DNA from: JAGXTF01 sp044224315
GTDB lineage: Bacteria > Bacteroidota > Bacteroidia > NS11-12g > UBA955
Length of the DNA stretch: 64,000 nucleotides
Assembly: GCA_044224315.1 (NCBI GenBank)
Contig: JBGAKR010000006.1
Location: 190,608-254,607 of the forward strand
Direction of reading: 5' to 3'
Part shown: positions 17,901 to 28,700 of the stretch, piece after piece
Layout of the letters: each line of letters opens with the position of its first letter
Position numbering within the stretch: position 1 is the first letter of the stretch
Program-made: the position numbers and the translations under genes
The notes under the pieces: generated by a model
What the model was told of the DNA's origin: nothing
What the model saw: only the letters and a program-made list of their open reading frames with translations
The model's database searches: none

Positions 17901-20530
17901 AGCCACATATCACCGCCATTATCGGGACCTGCAATGCCTATATAATTCTGAAAAGGAAATACCAATGCATCGCTACGGTCTATGCTCATATCGCCGCCAT
18001 TTTCATAAACCCTACTTACAAATGTGCCTTGCAAAACACCCGGTGAGGCTTTGAGACCGTTGAATTCTGCTTTGATTGTAGCATTTCCGTTTTTATCCAA
18101 TTTGCCATTAAATACCTCACTTTTATATTTAAATTTATTGCGCAATGGCGATTCAAAAGTGTAAGCTTTATATTTGGTAAATACATTTTTTGCGCCGTGT
18201 AAATTCATTTCTACCTGTGTGGTTAAACCCGGTGCAGGTGAGCCATGCAGCCATTTTACATGCAATGGAATCTGCACTGCTTTTTGGGTTACGGTAAATC
18301 CTTTTTCCGGAATTTCCATTTGTATTTTTAATCGGTTGGGCTTTACGGTTTCTATATTTAATACTTTGCTTACCTTTAAATTTCCCAATGTAACGGTAGC
18401 GGTATAATTGCCGGTAGGCGCGGTGGGTGAGGTGGCTAAGCGCAGAATATCCATATCCCCGTTTTTTAACTGGTGCTCAGATTTTTCAACAATTTGCCCT
18501 TCCGGACCAGTTAATTCAAATGTATAAGGATGATTTTCGGGAATGTTTTTTTGTCCGTGATCCAGCATAAATGTGAGGTAAATACTGTCGCCAGGGCGCC
18601 ATACGCCGCGTTCGCCATACAAAAATCCTTTTAATCCGCTTCGCACCATTTCTCCATCAGTTTCGAAGCGACTCATGCTGTTATTATTACCCGGGGTAAG
18701 TTTTAAATATCCACGCTGATTTCCGTTTTTAGCTACCAATAAAAAGGGCCTTCCGCTTGGATTAATTTCAGCCATTCCGTTTTCATCTGCCGTAGCGGTA
18801 CCCACAATTTGGCGGGTGTAGTCATACAGTTCCAAAACCGTGCCCGGACTGGGTTGCGCGGTAATTAAATTGCTTACATAAATAAGGGTGCGGCGTTTAA
18901 TATCGCTTTTGGCAATAAGTCCCAAATCACTGGCCAGAATATTGCGGTTCAGCGCTTTTCCATAATAATATCCGTTGCTGCAAGGCTCTGCATCATCATC
19001 GTTATAGCCCATTTGGTCGCTGCCATAATAGCGTCCGTCGTAATCAATATTTTGTGCAAATGAACCCTCATCTTCATACAATTCATCTTCTTCTCCATCT
19101 TCGCTGTAATAGCCATTGGCTTCGTGCTCTTCACTACATCCACAGCCGGTATACGAGGCTTTAAATTTAATGCTGATGCGATAAATGGAACCCAAATCGG
19201 TTTTTATTAAATTGCCTAAATCCAATACATGGCGGGTCCATTTGTTTAATGCCGCCGAATCTTTAATACCCAAATCAATTTTCTTTTCAAAAATTATTTT
19301 TCCTACACGTGATAAGGCATCATCGCCATTTAATTCATTTACCTGCAAAAACTGATGCACATTATTTTCATAAATTTTAATAATGCGTACATCTACGGCT
19401 TTCAGATTTATGGTCTCAACCGGTACACGCAAACCTTGCGAATTGGGCAATACCGACCCATGTCCGTGCAGGCGGGCCATGGGTTTTGGGGCAAGGAATT
19501 CTACCTCCTGGGTTTGCTCGGCTTGCATGGCCGCACGTGCCGCATTTTTTAATCCTTTGCGCACCATTATTTTGCGCGTACCAATCATTCTTTCTGTTAA
19601 AAAAATACTTACAGTATTACTTTCACAATTAAATTGAACCGGATTTTTTATTCCTTCTATGGAAATAAATTCGCTAAAATTCTGATTCGGAAAAATAGGA
19701 TCAGAAAAATGCAATACTACTTTTTGGTCGCCATTGTCTTTTACTTCGGCACTTTCCAGTCCAAAATCGCTGATGGCAGATACGGTAAATTCTTGCTCCC
19801 CGTGCTGGTTTGCACCGATTGCATCGCCATCCCATTCAAAAATTAATTTGCTGGGTTTTTCTTTTCGGGTTACACTATCTACATAAAAAATATATGAATT
19901 TTGATTCTCATTTTCTTCATCCTCATTCAATTCCCAGCGAATGGGTAAGCGCCTTCCTTCTTGTTTGGCTTTTAATATTTTATTAAATTTAGAGGTATCA
20001 AATTCATCGGTAGTTTTTAATGTTCCGGTTAAATATTGCGATGCCGCATGAAACTGATCGTAATTTTTCAATCCTTCGGGATTTACAGACAAAACCTGGG
20101 GCCAGGTTTTAAACTGAAATTGCATTTCTTCGTATTTTTTAGGTACATCGGCCACCTTGGCCAGGTTAAAGGTAACGGTATACAGGGTACCGCTTTCCAT
20201 GGGTTCGGTGGGGGTAAATTCAATTACCCGGCTGCTGAGCCAGCGGGCCTTGCCTTTGATGGAGGGTTCTACTTCTAAAATATCGTTCAGTACATTGCTG
20301 TCAGGCAGCAGCGAGTCGGACTGCAACCAGCTGAGGCCCTTGGGTGAATAGGGTTTAGCCAGTTCTATGCGCACAATTCCCCGTTTGCTAATATTGCCCC
20401 CGGTAAAGCCCGAAACCCATTTTGCATAGGCAGGGTCTACTTTTATAATTTTAGGACTTGTGCTGCGGCAAGTAAAAAATACGATGATGGCCAACCCGAG
20501 AATAATGCCTGAACGTTTGATTGTTTTCAT
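14915..20530 (-). CDS. Bacterial alpha-2-macroglobulin lipoprotein with thioester motif
   Basis: 1871 residues. The signal peptide ends in a lipobox (FFTC, Cys21), so it is a lipoprotein facing the periplasm or surface. The body is a chain of MG domains; LYGERGVWRPGDSIYLTF (about 630) and PMFYTLAIVDEGLLDLT (about 1130) are hallmarks of the YfaS/YfhM family. The thioester motif is complete: YPHGCIEQTTS with Cys1415, Glu1417, Gln1418, followed by an alpha/alpha-toroid thioester domain (GGFAYWPGES) and a C-terminal receptor-like domain. An Asp/Glu-rich patch at 460-500 is unusual. Such proteins trap proteases that attack the cell. They are often paired with penicillin-binding protein 1C, but no pbpC is next to it here. 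Confidence 0.92.
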   Translation of the reverse strand: MKTIKRSGIILGLAIIVFFTCRSTSPKIIKVDPAYAKWVSGFTGGNISKRGIVRIELAKPYSPKGLSWLQSDSLLPDSNVLNDILEVEPSIKGKARWLSSRVIEFTPTEPMESGTLYTVTFNLAKVADVPKKYEEMQFQFKTWPQVLSVNPEGLKNYDQFHAASQYLTGTLKTTDEFDTSKFNKILKAKQEGRRLPIRWELNEDEENENQNSYIFYVDSVTRKEKPSKLIFEWDGDAIGANQHGEQEFTVSAISDFGLESAEVKDNGDQKVVLHFSDPIFPNQNFSEFISIEGIKNPVQFNCESNTVSIFLTERMIGTRKIMVRKGLKNAARAAMQAEQTQEVEFLAPKPMARLHGHGSVLPNSQGLRVPVETINLKAVDVRIIKIYENNVHQFLQVNELNGDDALSRVGKIIFEKKIDLGIKDSAALNKWTRHVLDLGNLIKTDLGSIYRISIKFKASYTGCGCSEEHEANGYYSEDGEEDELYEDEGSFAQNIDYDGRYYGSDQMGYNDDDAEPCSNGYYYGKALNRNILASDLGLIAKSDIKRRTLIYVSNLITAQPSPGTVLELYDYTRQIVGTATADENGMAEINPSGRPFLLVAKNGNQRGYLKLTPGNNNSMSRFETDGEMVRSGLKGFLYGERGVWRPGDSIYLTFMLDHGQKNIPENHPYTFELTGPEGQIVEKSEHQLKNGDMDILRLATSPTAPTGNYTATVTLGNLKVSKVLNIETVKPNRLKIQMEIPEKGFTVTQKAVQIPLHVKWLHGSPAPGLTTQVEMNLHGAKNVFTKYKAYTFESPLRNKFKYKSEVFNGKLDKNGNATIKAEFNGLKASPGVLQGTFVSRVYENGGDMSIDRSDALVFPFQNYIGIAGPDNGGDMWLSSGKQHWFDVVSTDANQKLVTANNVHVSVYKLEWKWWYQQESDEEQNYLSRPATYLYKDTTIQVLNGKSGFYFGIGKTEWGRYLVVVTDPKGGHECGTIVNFDYPYWGRQNGLENDGATLLSLSTNKTEYKSGETVQVTFPSAAGSRALVSIETGKKVVQSFWMNTTAGETHCSFSSTPEMSPNAYVHITLIQPHLQTINDLPIRMYGVVPIFVSDPETHLSPVIASNEVFRPEQTETVYVSETSGKPMFYTLAIVDEGLLDLTHFKTPDPHDRFYAKEAIGVKTWDIYDAVIGAFSGKMDQLLSIGGDGGFYDEESASKAQRFKPMVRFIGPFKLNAGGRAAHKIPIQNYVGCVRIMVVARNESAYGKAEKTVAVKQPLMVLSSLPRVLGPSETIKVPVTVFAMEKQVKDVTVKFNIEGEAVLTGSNTQQVHFSQIGEEMLYFELKTNPSVGLLKVNVVATGAGLTAHDDVELAIRPPNPIEARNTDSKLLPGESLKIPISWFGMKGSNSLAISTSTLPVHGFQNRLDYLIQYPHGCIEQTTSAVFAQLYLDKIMNLSTDQENNIASNIAAALKRYQTFQTSEGGFAYWPGESQSSAWGSNYAGNFLLEAEKAGYVLPHGMKEKWLKYLIGEAKTWKYDDNPYVHPHGSESFEMLQAYRLYLLAMAGKAELGAMNTLREKQNLSDAAAWRLAAAYAMVGRNDIAKQITRNIKWIVKPYQELSYTYGSATRDRAMILECMSRMNQNALAEPLFNEVITKLNSSDWLSTQEAAYSLLAVCTWATGNTGDKANLSIADSRGKNYSANTQKALSVIEIKEHSLNNSDFITIKNTGKVPAYIRQLLRGCPLGGNEIKDSKGLEMGWSFADKLDRYLNPTSIPAGTDFVAKITLKNTSKNLYRELALKEILPGGWEIMDSRLFGGAESVARYANMRDDRVYYYFDLAPGEVKTFNLRLHAAYEGDYYLPGPYAEAMYDAGIHAGLQGLRVKVTKPMPGI

Positions 20531-20734
20531 GTTGCTTTGATGATTCGAATTTGGGTATTTATTTCAAAGCAATGCGCACTATTGATTAAGTGTGGGTAAA
20601 AACTGATTATTTGGATTGATTTAGGAATTAACAGTAAAATTTGGTTAAGCTCCAGAATTTTCATTGATACCCAATCACTCAATATTGTCGAAATGGGCTT
20701 GAGGTGAAGGAATTAGCACTTGCCTAAAATACAA

Positions 20735-20759
20735 AAGAACCGGCTGCAGGCCGGTTCTT
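20735..20759 (-). terminator. Rho-independent terminator of the CHRD gene
   Basis: Perfect 10-bp stem AAGAACCGGC / GCCGGTTCTT with a 5-nt loop, then a T-rich tail on the minus strand. Confidence 0.85.
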
Positions 20760-20787
20760 CAGACTTATACGAAAAAACCAACAGGGG

Positions 20788-22593
20788 TTAGTTTTTTATG
20801 AAAGATTGGGTTAATGTACCACGGTTGGTTTGTACCATTACCTGGTAAATGCCTTTGTTTAATTGAGAGATGTTTATGCGGTTTACATTATGGTCTATGC
20901 ATACCAATTGGCCATTTCCGTTAAATATTTGAATTAGGGATACTTTTTCATCATTCACCGTTACAATCAATTCGTTTTCGGCAGGATTTGGGTAAATATT
21001 CAGGTTAGTAGCAGAAATGGATTGAACACCCTGGGTATTATCTGCACTGTTAAAGCTGCGGTTGACCTGGCTGCGGATTTCTCCACCCGCATTGGCGGTA
21101 GTATGAATATTGATGTAAACGCTGTCTTTCCAGAATTTCATGGCATCGGAATGCATAAATGCCGGACTTGAATTTTGATTCCAATAACCTGCAATTAATC
21201 CGTTTTTACCATTGGCCGTATGGAATGGCATCAGGTCTTTTAATACACCCCCATTGGTGCCTTTTAAACCTGCATGAAAATGGATGCCCGTAGCAGGGTC
21301 GGGCAGGTTGGTATACGAAACCATGATGTGTGCATTGGTATGATCGCGGCTGATGGATACAATGCCCGATCCGTTGGCGTTGCTGCTGATTGCAGGCACT
21401 TGTTCTTTCCCACTTAATTGCATGATATAACCTTCACGGATTAATGGCATGACATCGCCTTTTAATTTCACTGCAGGGTAGGCTTTTGAATGGAAAGCCA
21501 GGTATATGGTGCCCGACATAAATTCGCTGATGATGGTGCTGTTTAAATCAGAGCCGGTTACAACTCCCATGGCCATATTGCCTTTTAAACCCGCATCCAG
21601 ATCAATAATGCCACCACTATGGTGAAAATGCAAACCTACGATGGTGTCAGACAAATCCAGGTTGGAGCCAATCCAGTACCATATGCTGTCTAAAGTACTA
21701 TTGATTTTTACCGATGCCAATGCAACTTCTTTTACCGTGTTGCCGGCTTCGGGTCCATTCATCCACGCATCAAAAGCTATTTTTTTATCCATGGTCAATT
21801 GGCCCCTAACTTCACCACTTGCATTGGCTGCAGTGTGCACATTTATATAAAGTTTACCGGCCAGTAGATCACTTAAAATAGGGCTGGCATTGATGGTTCC
21901 CATCAAAATTCCGTTGTTGTAATTAGAATCGAGGTCTACCACAACGCCGCCTGTAGAACCTTTAAAAGCACTGTGCAGATGAATACCAGTAACCGCACCA
22001 CTGAGGCCATAAAATACACCTTTAAAACTCAGTTTGGTATTGTCTTTACTAAGGTTAAAAACCACCATTCCGTAGGCATTTGTGGTTACCGCAGGCACTT
22101 GTTCTGCTCCATTGGCCCATACACTGAAAGAGAAATCTGTTTCCAGCATAAGCTGGCCTCTGATTTCGCCACCTGCATTTAAAGCGGTATGCACATTCAT
22201 ATACAATTGTCCGCTGATGAGTTTGGCAATCCAGCTTTTGGTAAGATTTGAGCCGGTTAATACTTTGCGCACCGTATTGCCCGAAAGTGAGGATGATAAA
22301 TCTGTAACAACCGAACCCGAAGCGCCGATTGCACCTTCATGCAAATGAATTCCGGTAATGGCGCCCGATAAACCTTGTACGGTGGCTGTAATAATGGCTG
22401 TGTCCATGCTGCGGTTTAGAAATACCGAGGCAATTCCATTGGCATTGGTGCTTACTGCAGGTACAGATTGGGCTCCATCTAGTTTAGCAGCAAACAGTAA
22501 GTTTCCACTGGCTTTTACTTCCGAATGGGCAGAAGCATTTAAAGCAAAGATGCCTATTGAAAAGGCAAAGAAGTGTAGGATGTGTTTTTTCAT
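20788..22593 (-). CDS. Secreted protein with four CHRD domains and T9SS sorting domain
   Basis: 601 residues from the ATG at 22593 (an upstream in-frame start at 22647 would add a non-signal extension). MKKHILHFFAFSIGIFALNASA is a signal peptide. Four CHRD (chordin-type) domains follow, each recognisable by the pattern GIHLHEGA or GIHFHAG, then a Tyr-Xaa-Asn-Val/Ile-His-Thr stretch and GGEIRGQL: about 30-150, 155-270, 275-385 and 390-510; the third is degenerate and lacks the VHT/GEIRGQ end. The last about 75 residues are a Por sorting domain (IYPNPAENELIVTV, LNKGIYQVMVQT). Surface or released protein; the role of CHRD in bacteria is not known. Confidence 0.9.
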   Translation of the reverse strand: MKKHILHFFAFSIGIFALNASAHSEVKASGNLLFAAKLDGAQSVPAVSTNANGIASVFLNRSMDTAIITATVQGLSGAITGIHLHEGAIGASGSVVTDLSSSLSGNTVRKVLTGSNLTKSWIAKLISGQLYMNVHTALNAGGEIRGQLMLETDFSFSVWANGAEQVPAVTTNAYGMVVFNLSKDNTKLSFKGVFYGLSGAVTGIHLHSAFKGSTGGVVVDLDSNYNNGILMGTINASPILSDLLAGKLYINVHTAANASGEVRGQLTMDKKIAFDAWMNGPEAGNTVKEVALASVKINSTLDSIWYWIGSNLDLSDTIVGLHFHHSGGIIDLDAGLKGNMAMGVVTGSDLNSTIISEFMSGTIYLAFHSKAYPAVKLKGDVMPLIREGYIMQLSGKEQVPAISSNANGSGIVSISRDHTNAHIMVSYTNLPDPATGIHFHAGLKGTNGGVLKDLMPFHTANGKNGLIAGYWNQNSSPAFMHSDAMKFWKDSVYINIHTTANAGGEIRSQVNRSFNSADNTQGVQSISATNLNIYPNPAENELIVTVNDEKVSLIQIFNGNGQLVCIDHNVNRINISQLNKGIYQVMVQTNRGTLTQSFIKN

Positions 22594-22661
22594 AAGTTTT
22601 TGTCTGCATCCATGTACGTATAAAATCAGGAGATAGATTTTATTCAATTAAATAAAAATAA

Positions 22662-22688
22662 AAAAGCCGGAAACTGGTTCCGGCTTTT
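22662..22688 (-). terminator. Rho-independent terminator of the giant LamG gene
   Basis: 11-bp stem AAAAGCCGGAA / TTCCGGCTTTT, 5-nt loop, followed by T-rich sequence on the minus strand. It also insulates the downstream CHRD gene. Confidence 0.85.
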
Positions 22689-22709
22689 CATTGTTAAATG
22701 GTTGTTTGA

Positions 22710-25700
22710 TTAATGTTTAATCATCACCTTAAAGTTTCGCATTTGTTCGCCATTTACAATTTGCAAAATGTATATGCCTTCGGCCAGATTGGCGGTGCCG
22801 ATTTTGTTAGTGCCCTGAACCAATTCACCTGTGGCAGCAACCCTGCCAGAGGTTTCTACGATGCGATAGTTGCAATTGCCGCTGCACTCTGCATTATAGT
22901 CTATAAACAGGGTATTGGCCGCTGGTACCGGATACACATTAATCTGGGTGTTGGATTTGGCATCGATAGATACAGCCACCAGATTAGAGTAAGAGTATGT
23001 GCCATTGGTAAGACGAATTTTTAAACGGTAGTAATAAATTACCCCTGATTTTAGATTTACATCGTGGAAATTGTACACGCCGTCTCCATTTGGCATTACA
23101 GTCCCTATTTGAATGAAGGTATTGTTGTCGGTGCTGCGCTGTACATCAAATTGCTGCAAGTCGTTGGCATCCGATACCGCGGTCCAGTTAAGAACAGAAC
23201 CATTTGTACCTTCACGTTTGCCGGTGAATTTGAGCAGGCTCACAGGCAATGGAGTAAGACCAGCACCACCCGAACCGCCGCCGCCGCCACTGAATGAATT
23301 TACATTGAATTGGGCATGGAATTTACCGCCACCATATGCCGAATCGGTAAAGGGTATTTCGCCATTGGCACTGCTGGTATTGCAATAGATTTTTACATCG
23401 GCCTGGCTTAGGTTAGAAACTGCACTGTGTGCAGGTTTGGTGCTATTTACCACCTTGTAAAAACTCATTTCAGACACCGATGAAATAGGGTTGAGGCTAT
23501 TGGCGGAAAGGGTGGAATTAACGGCATTGATATCAGCCGTGCTAACGAAGAATCGCACAGGCACCGGACTGCTGGGTTGGGTAGTGGGGTATACTTCCCA
23601 GGTTTTATTCAAACCGGCCCAGCCGCTGTTGTTGCCAATAAAACCGGTACTGTGGGGGTACCAAACGGCAGATGTAGAATTGATCTTTAACTCAACTCCA
23701 CCTGCGGCAGGGATTGAAGCCCCAGTACCACCGAGTTTCAGGGCAAGCAAAAGCTCGTTCGAAGCATTGCAATAACAGGTCCATCCTGAAGCATCGGTAG
23801 AGGCTACCGTTGATACGTGGGTGGTAACAGAAGTTGCCACCGGATTGCCCAATGTGCAATTTATTTCGGCCTGTATATTGAAATTGTAAGCAGCTTCATC
23901 GCAATCGTTATTGTTTATGGTAATAATTGCAGTTTTAACTCCACTGGTTGTAGTATTAAAAGTAACATAGAAAGAAGCAGAACTACCGGCCGACACGCTG
24001 CTGGGTGCACCACTGATGCTGTAATTGGATGCATGGGTGCCGCTGAGTGCAATGCTGCTAATGCTTAGGGTTGCAGCTCCGGTGTTTTGGATTGTAAATC
24101 TTCTTTTGGTGCCGGATGATACTCGGCCAAAGTCAGTACTATCTGCAGTGGCAGGTGTTACATCTTCGTCAAGTACCGAAATGCCATTGCCTTGTACATT
24201 AATTTCTGGTTTCCCATCGGGCGTAGTACCTGTAACTCCACTGCCAGGCTGAACCCAGTTACTGCTGCTGCCTGAGAGGGCAAAGCTGTTGAGTTTACCT
24301 TTAAAACCATTGGCACTTCTATCGTACAAAGTATCGGCACCCGAGTTATTTCCATTGGCAATACCTTGGTTAAAATTATAATAGCCAATCAGTCCGGATT
24401 CATTTCCAACCAATTCGTGGTTCATGGTAGACGCAATTTCGCTGCAAGTGCGGCTGTAATTCCAAACCCTGATTTCATCGAGTTTACCGGCAAAATAACG
24501 GCTGTTTGCTCCCGCGTTTTGGCCATTTCCCGGTCCATCATATCCCCCAATTAAAATATCGATTGGATTGCTGGGGTTGATGCTGAAATTCCAGGTGGTT
24601 TGGTCGGTAAGTACACCATTCAGATAGTATTTGAGGTTATTGTTTCCGCTTTGGGTAAAAGTAATGGCAACATGGTACCATTGATTCAGATTTAAGGCGG
24701 TATTGGTTTGCCATTGAATTTTGGGAGAAGGCAACCAACTGCCGGTATTGGTGGCAACAAAACACAGCTTATCGTTATTGCCCAGTTCACCAAAATTCAT
24801 CATATAACCGCGGTTGTTGTTATCGTCGTCCCATTTGGCAATTACAGTGCTGTATTGGCTTGCGGTGCGATACACCCAGGCTTCTAATGTCAGGGCTGTG
24901 GAAGGATTGAAAGTGCTGTTGTGGGGTATGCGCACGTTGTCGCTGTTGCCATCAAAAGCCAAAGCATCACCAGTTAAACCAGCTTCAATAGCAAAGTCAA
25001 AAATGCTTTCATTACAGTCGTTATTATTTATAGTAATGGTTGCAGTTTTTGTACCTGTTGTAGAGCCAATAAAAGTTACAGTAAAGTAAGCCGAATCGCC
25101 TGCTTTAATTGCAGTAGGTTCATTGCTTAGAGAGAATTCCGAAGCATTAGATCCACCTAAAACAATGCTGCTTATTTTTAAGCTATCAAGACCGGTATTT
25201 TTAATTTTAAATCTGCGTTTTGTTCCGGCAATCACATTGCCAAATTTGGTGCTGTCACTCAAAGAAACGGTGCTGCTGCCATCGGCTATATTTACTGATT
25301 TGCCTAGCACACTGATTTCAGCACTGTCTTTAACTACAGTTATTTTAGTGCGGCTTATACTGTTTATAGTATCCTCGATTTTTACTGTTACACGTGCATA
25401 ATTGTAATTTAATCCGCTATGTTGCATAAAGCCGATATATTCATTTACCATTGTAAATTCATTTGCGCCACCTTTAATGTAATCGTTTACATTAAGGTTT
25501 AATTGTGTAATGCCGTTTACAGATTCAGAAGGACTGCAAGTGCAATTGTAATTGGTATAGAAAGTAGTTTGGTATACCGAATTCAAGTAAGCATTGCGCG
25601 AGCCTCCCCAACAGTCAACTCCCATAGCAAACTCAACAGAAACATCTGTGATTTTACCCGTACTGTTATCTGTCCATCCAAATCCAATCGGAGCAGAATA

Positions 25701-28700
25701 GTTTGAATAATGGTCATTGATACCACCGCAACCATAGTACAAATATTTCAAATCAGAAAAAGCAATATTATATTGTATGGATTTGCTTACTATTTTTTGA
25801 GCCTGGGCATAATAATAATTAGTACCTGAAGTAGGTGTGAAAACGATACCCGCCCCGTTGTTGGCCGTGCCTAACAATGTTCCATTGGTAGAGTCTGAAT
25901 AGTACAAAATTTTGTCTGCAGAATCACTGCTGGCGGTAATGGTAATATTACCTCCGCAATAAGGATTTGGCGAAAGTGTAAACGTTGGTTTTTTCAATAA
26001 AACAGTTCCACCAATGCTAAAGGTAAAATCCTCTAAAGCACAAGAGTTTGATTGAATTAAAACATTGACAGAATGCTCAGAAAGTTGTGTAGGTGCAAAT
26101 TTTACAGTAAACGACATACTATCACCAATTGCAAGTTTTATGGGGTAAGTAAAAGTTTGTAATGTAAACATACTGCTATCGACACCTTTGCAGGCCATGT
26201 TATTTATAGTAAGACTATCAGCTCCAGTATTGAATAATTTAAAGGTATGGGTTTCATCTTCACCAATTGTTAAGTTTTTATATTGGGTATTATTGGTGGG
26301 TAAAAGAGTTTTACTGCCCTTTAAAATGTTTATACCTTTACCTTTTAATGCAAAGAAATGATTGGATATGCAACTGTTGCCGTTTTTCACAGCGGTATTG
26401 GCTATCCAGTTGCTAGTAGCACCATTTAAAGTAAAGTTGTACAACCTGCCGTTATTGGCATTTCCACTGCTGTCTACCAAAGTATCTAAACCACTGTTAT
26501 TGGTGCTGTCAAATCCTTGATTAAAGTGATAATTGGCCAATAGTCCGGTTAAAGAGCCATGAATCTCGCACTGGTAGTTTTCGGCAATTTCGCATGCTTT
26601 GCGTGCATAATTCCAAATGCGCACTTCATCCATTTTACCGTACATAAAATAGTTATATCCCATTCCCCCAATAGAAATTTCATCATCAGAATTAGTGGGT
26701 GATACGGTGGAAGTTGACACAACCTGACCATTCTTATACAGTATCATAGTATTCGTTTTTGCATCAAAGGTTACGGCTGCATGTATCCATGAATCTAATG
26801 GCAAGGGGTCATTGTCATATACATTGGTCCAACTGCTCATATTTGGATGTCCAGCAGCCAGATGTCCATAATAGGTGCTGAAGGTAGTATTGCCGCCCAG
26901 GGTATTATAGTTACCTCCGGCAATCTGGTTATTCCAGTTGTTTTGATTGTGTATTTTTATCCAGGCTTCTTTGGTATAGGATGAGCCGGAAAGAATTTTA
27001 ACAGGCGTAAAAACCACATCATCATTTCCATCAAAATCAAGTCCGGATGCGATGCTTTTTCGATTTGATAATCTAAAAGTGTAAGTACCATATTCGCATG
27101 AATTATTGTGAATATTTATATCTGCAGTTTTTAACGAATCATTTAAAGCATAGTAGCTTACTGTAATATATCCATATGAATTAGGTGCAATTGTAGAAGA
27201 TGGAGTTACGGCACTAATACTAAAATTTGATGGGTTTTTACCCGATTTGGTGATTGAACTGATAACCAAATTGGAAGTGCCTGAATTATAAATGGCAAAT
27301 TCTTGTGTAGACTTTCTGTTCATATCAGTAAAGTCTGCAACACTTGGAATAGTATCACCCGCCGCAATCAGCACAGTGTTTCCATATACTGCAATTTTTT
27401 GTCCCAGCTTATTGCTTTTGGTCCAGTTGCTGCCTGCACCTTTAAGGGTAAAATTGTTTAATGAAGCATGATTTGCATTGCTGCTTGAATCAATGGCTGT
27501 ATTTATGCTGGTATTTAACCCTTTGTAAACACCCTGATTAAAATAATAATTAAATACCAATCCGCTACCCGATTTTAATTCGCAATTCAGATTGCTTGAA
27601 ATTTCAGTCTGGCTTCTGGCTGTGCTCCACACACGCAAATGATCGAGTGAACCATCCAAAGTGGTTGACATATTAAGGTCTTCTCTTACACCCAAATAAA
27701 GCAGTCCATTGGTGGTATTTAAACTTACACTCACACCGGTGGTGGGGGTTGCATTCCCGTCTACGTAAACATTTACCACACTGCCGTTATAGGTAACAGC
27801 ATAGTGGTGCCAGTTGGTATCGGTGCTATAGCCGGTGTTGAAATCGGCACTTCCCCAGCCGTGGAAATAAAGAGACCCTGAATTGGTATATAATCCGAAT
27901 GATTTACCATTTCCACTGCCGTTACCCCAGTTTGCCAGATGGGCAAATTGATTTTTATCATCTAGTTTGGCCCAAAATTCCAGAGAGCGGGCACTTGATC
28001 CACTAAGGCCAGTATTACTGCCAGAAACCAGATAATCGTTGGTCCCATCTAATTCAAGTGCATCGGCCTTTTCCCCAACTCCTGAAACTGCAAAGTCGAA
28101 AACCCCTTCATCGCAATCATTGGAATAAATATTAATTGTTGCATTTCTTGTTCCAACCGCAGATGGGTAGAATTTTATTACAAGGTTAGCGCTAACTCCT
28201 GCCCCCAAAATTGAATTGGAAATGCTCTGAATTTCGAAGTCGGTAGCATGGGTACCAGTTATTTTCACACTATCAATTCTCAAAGTAGAATGCAGTGTAT
28301 TTTTAATGGCAAAGGTTCTGCTTAAAACTTCAGGAGCAAAAAGGGTACCATCGCTAAGGCTGGGAGTTGCATCACCATCGGTAATGGTATTGCTTAAACC
28401 AGAAACCGAAATCTCCTGTCCAGTTGCCGGATAATCCCAGTTAGAGTTAGTGCCTGTTAATGCAAAGTTTTTAAGTTTACCAACCATCCAGTTGCCACTC
28501 CGATCTGAGAGTGTATCCAAACCAGAATTGGCAGATTGTGGATCACCTTCATCGAAGTAGTAACGGGCTATAAGACCCGAAGTTGCCGGTAATTCGCAAT
28601 TCATTGAGCCTAAAATGTCGTTGGATGTGCGGGCTATATTCCAAATTCGCACCTCATCCATTTTTCCATCAAAATAATTACACCTGCAACCTGTACCCTG

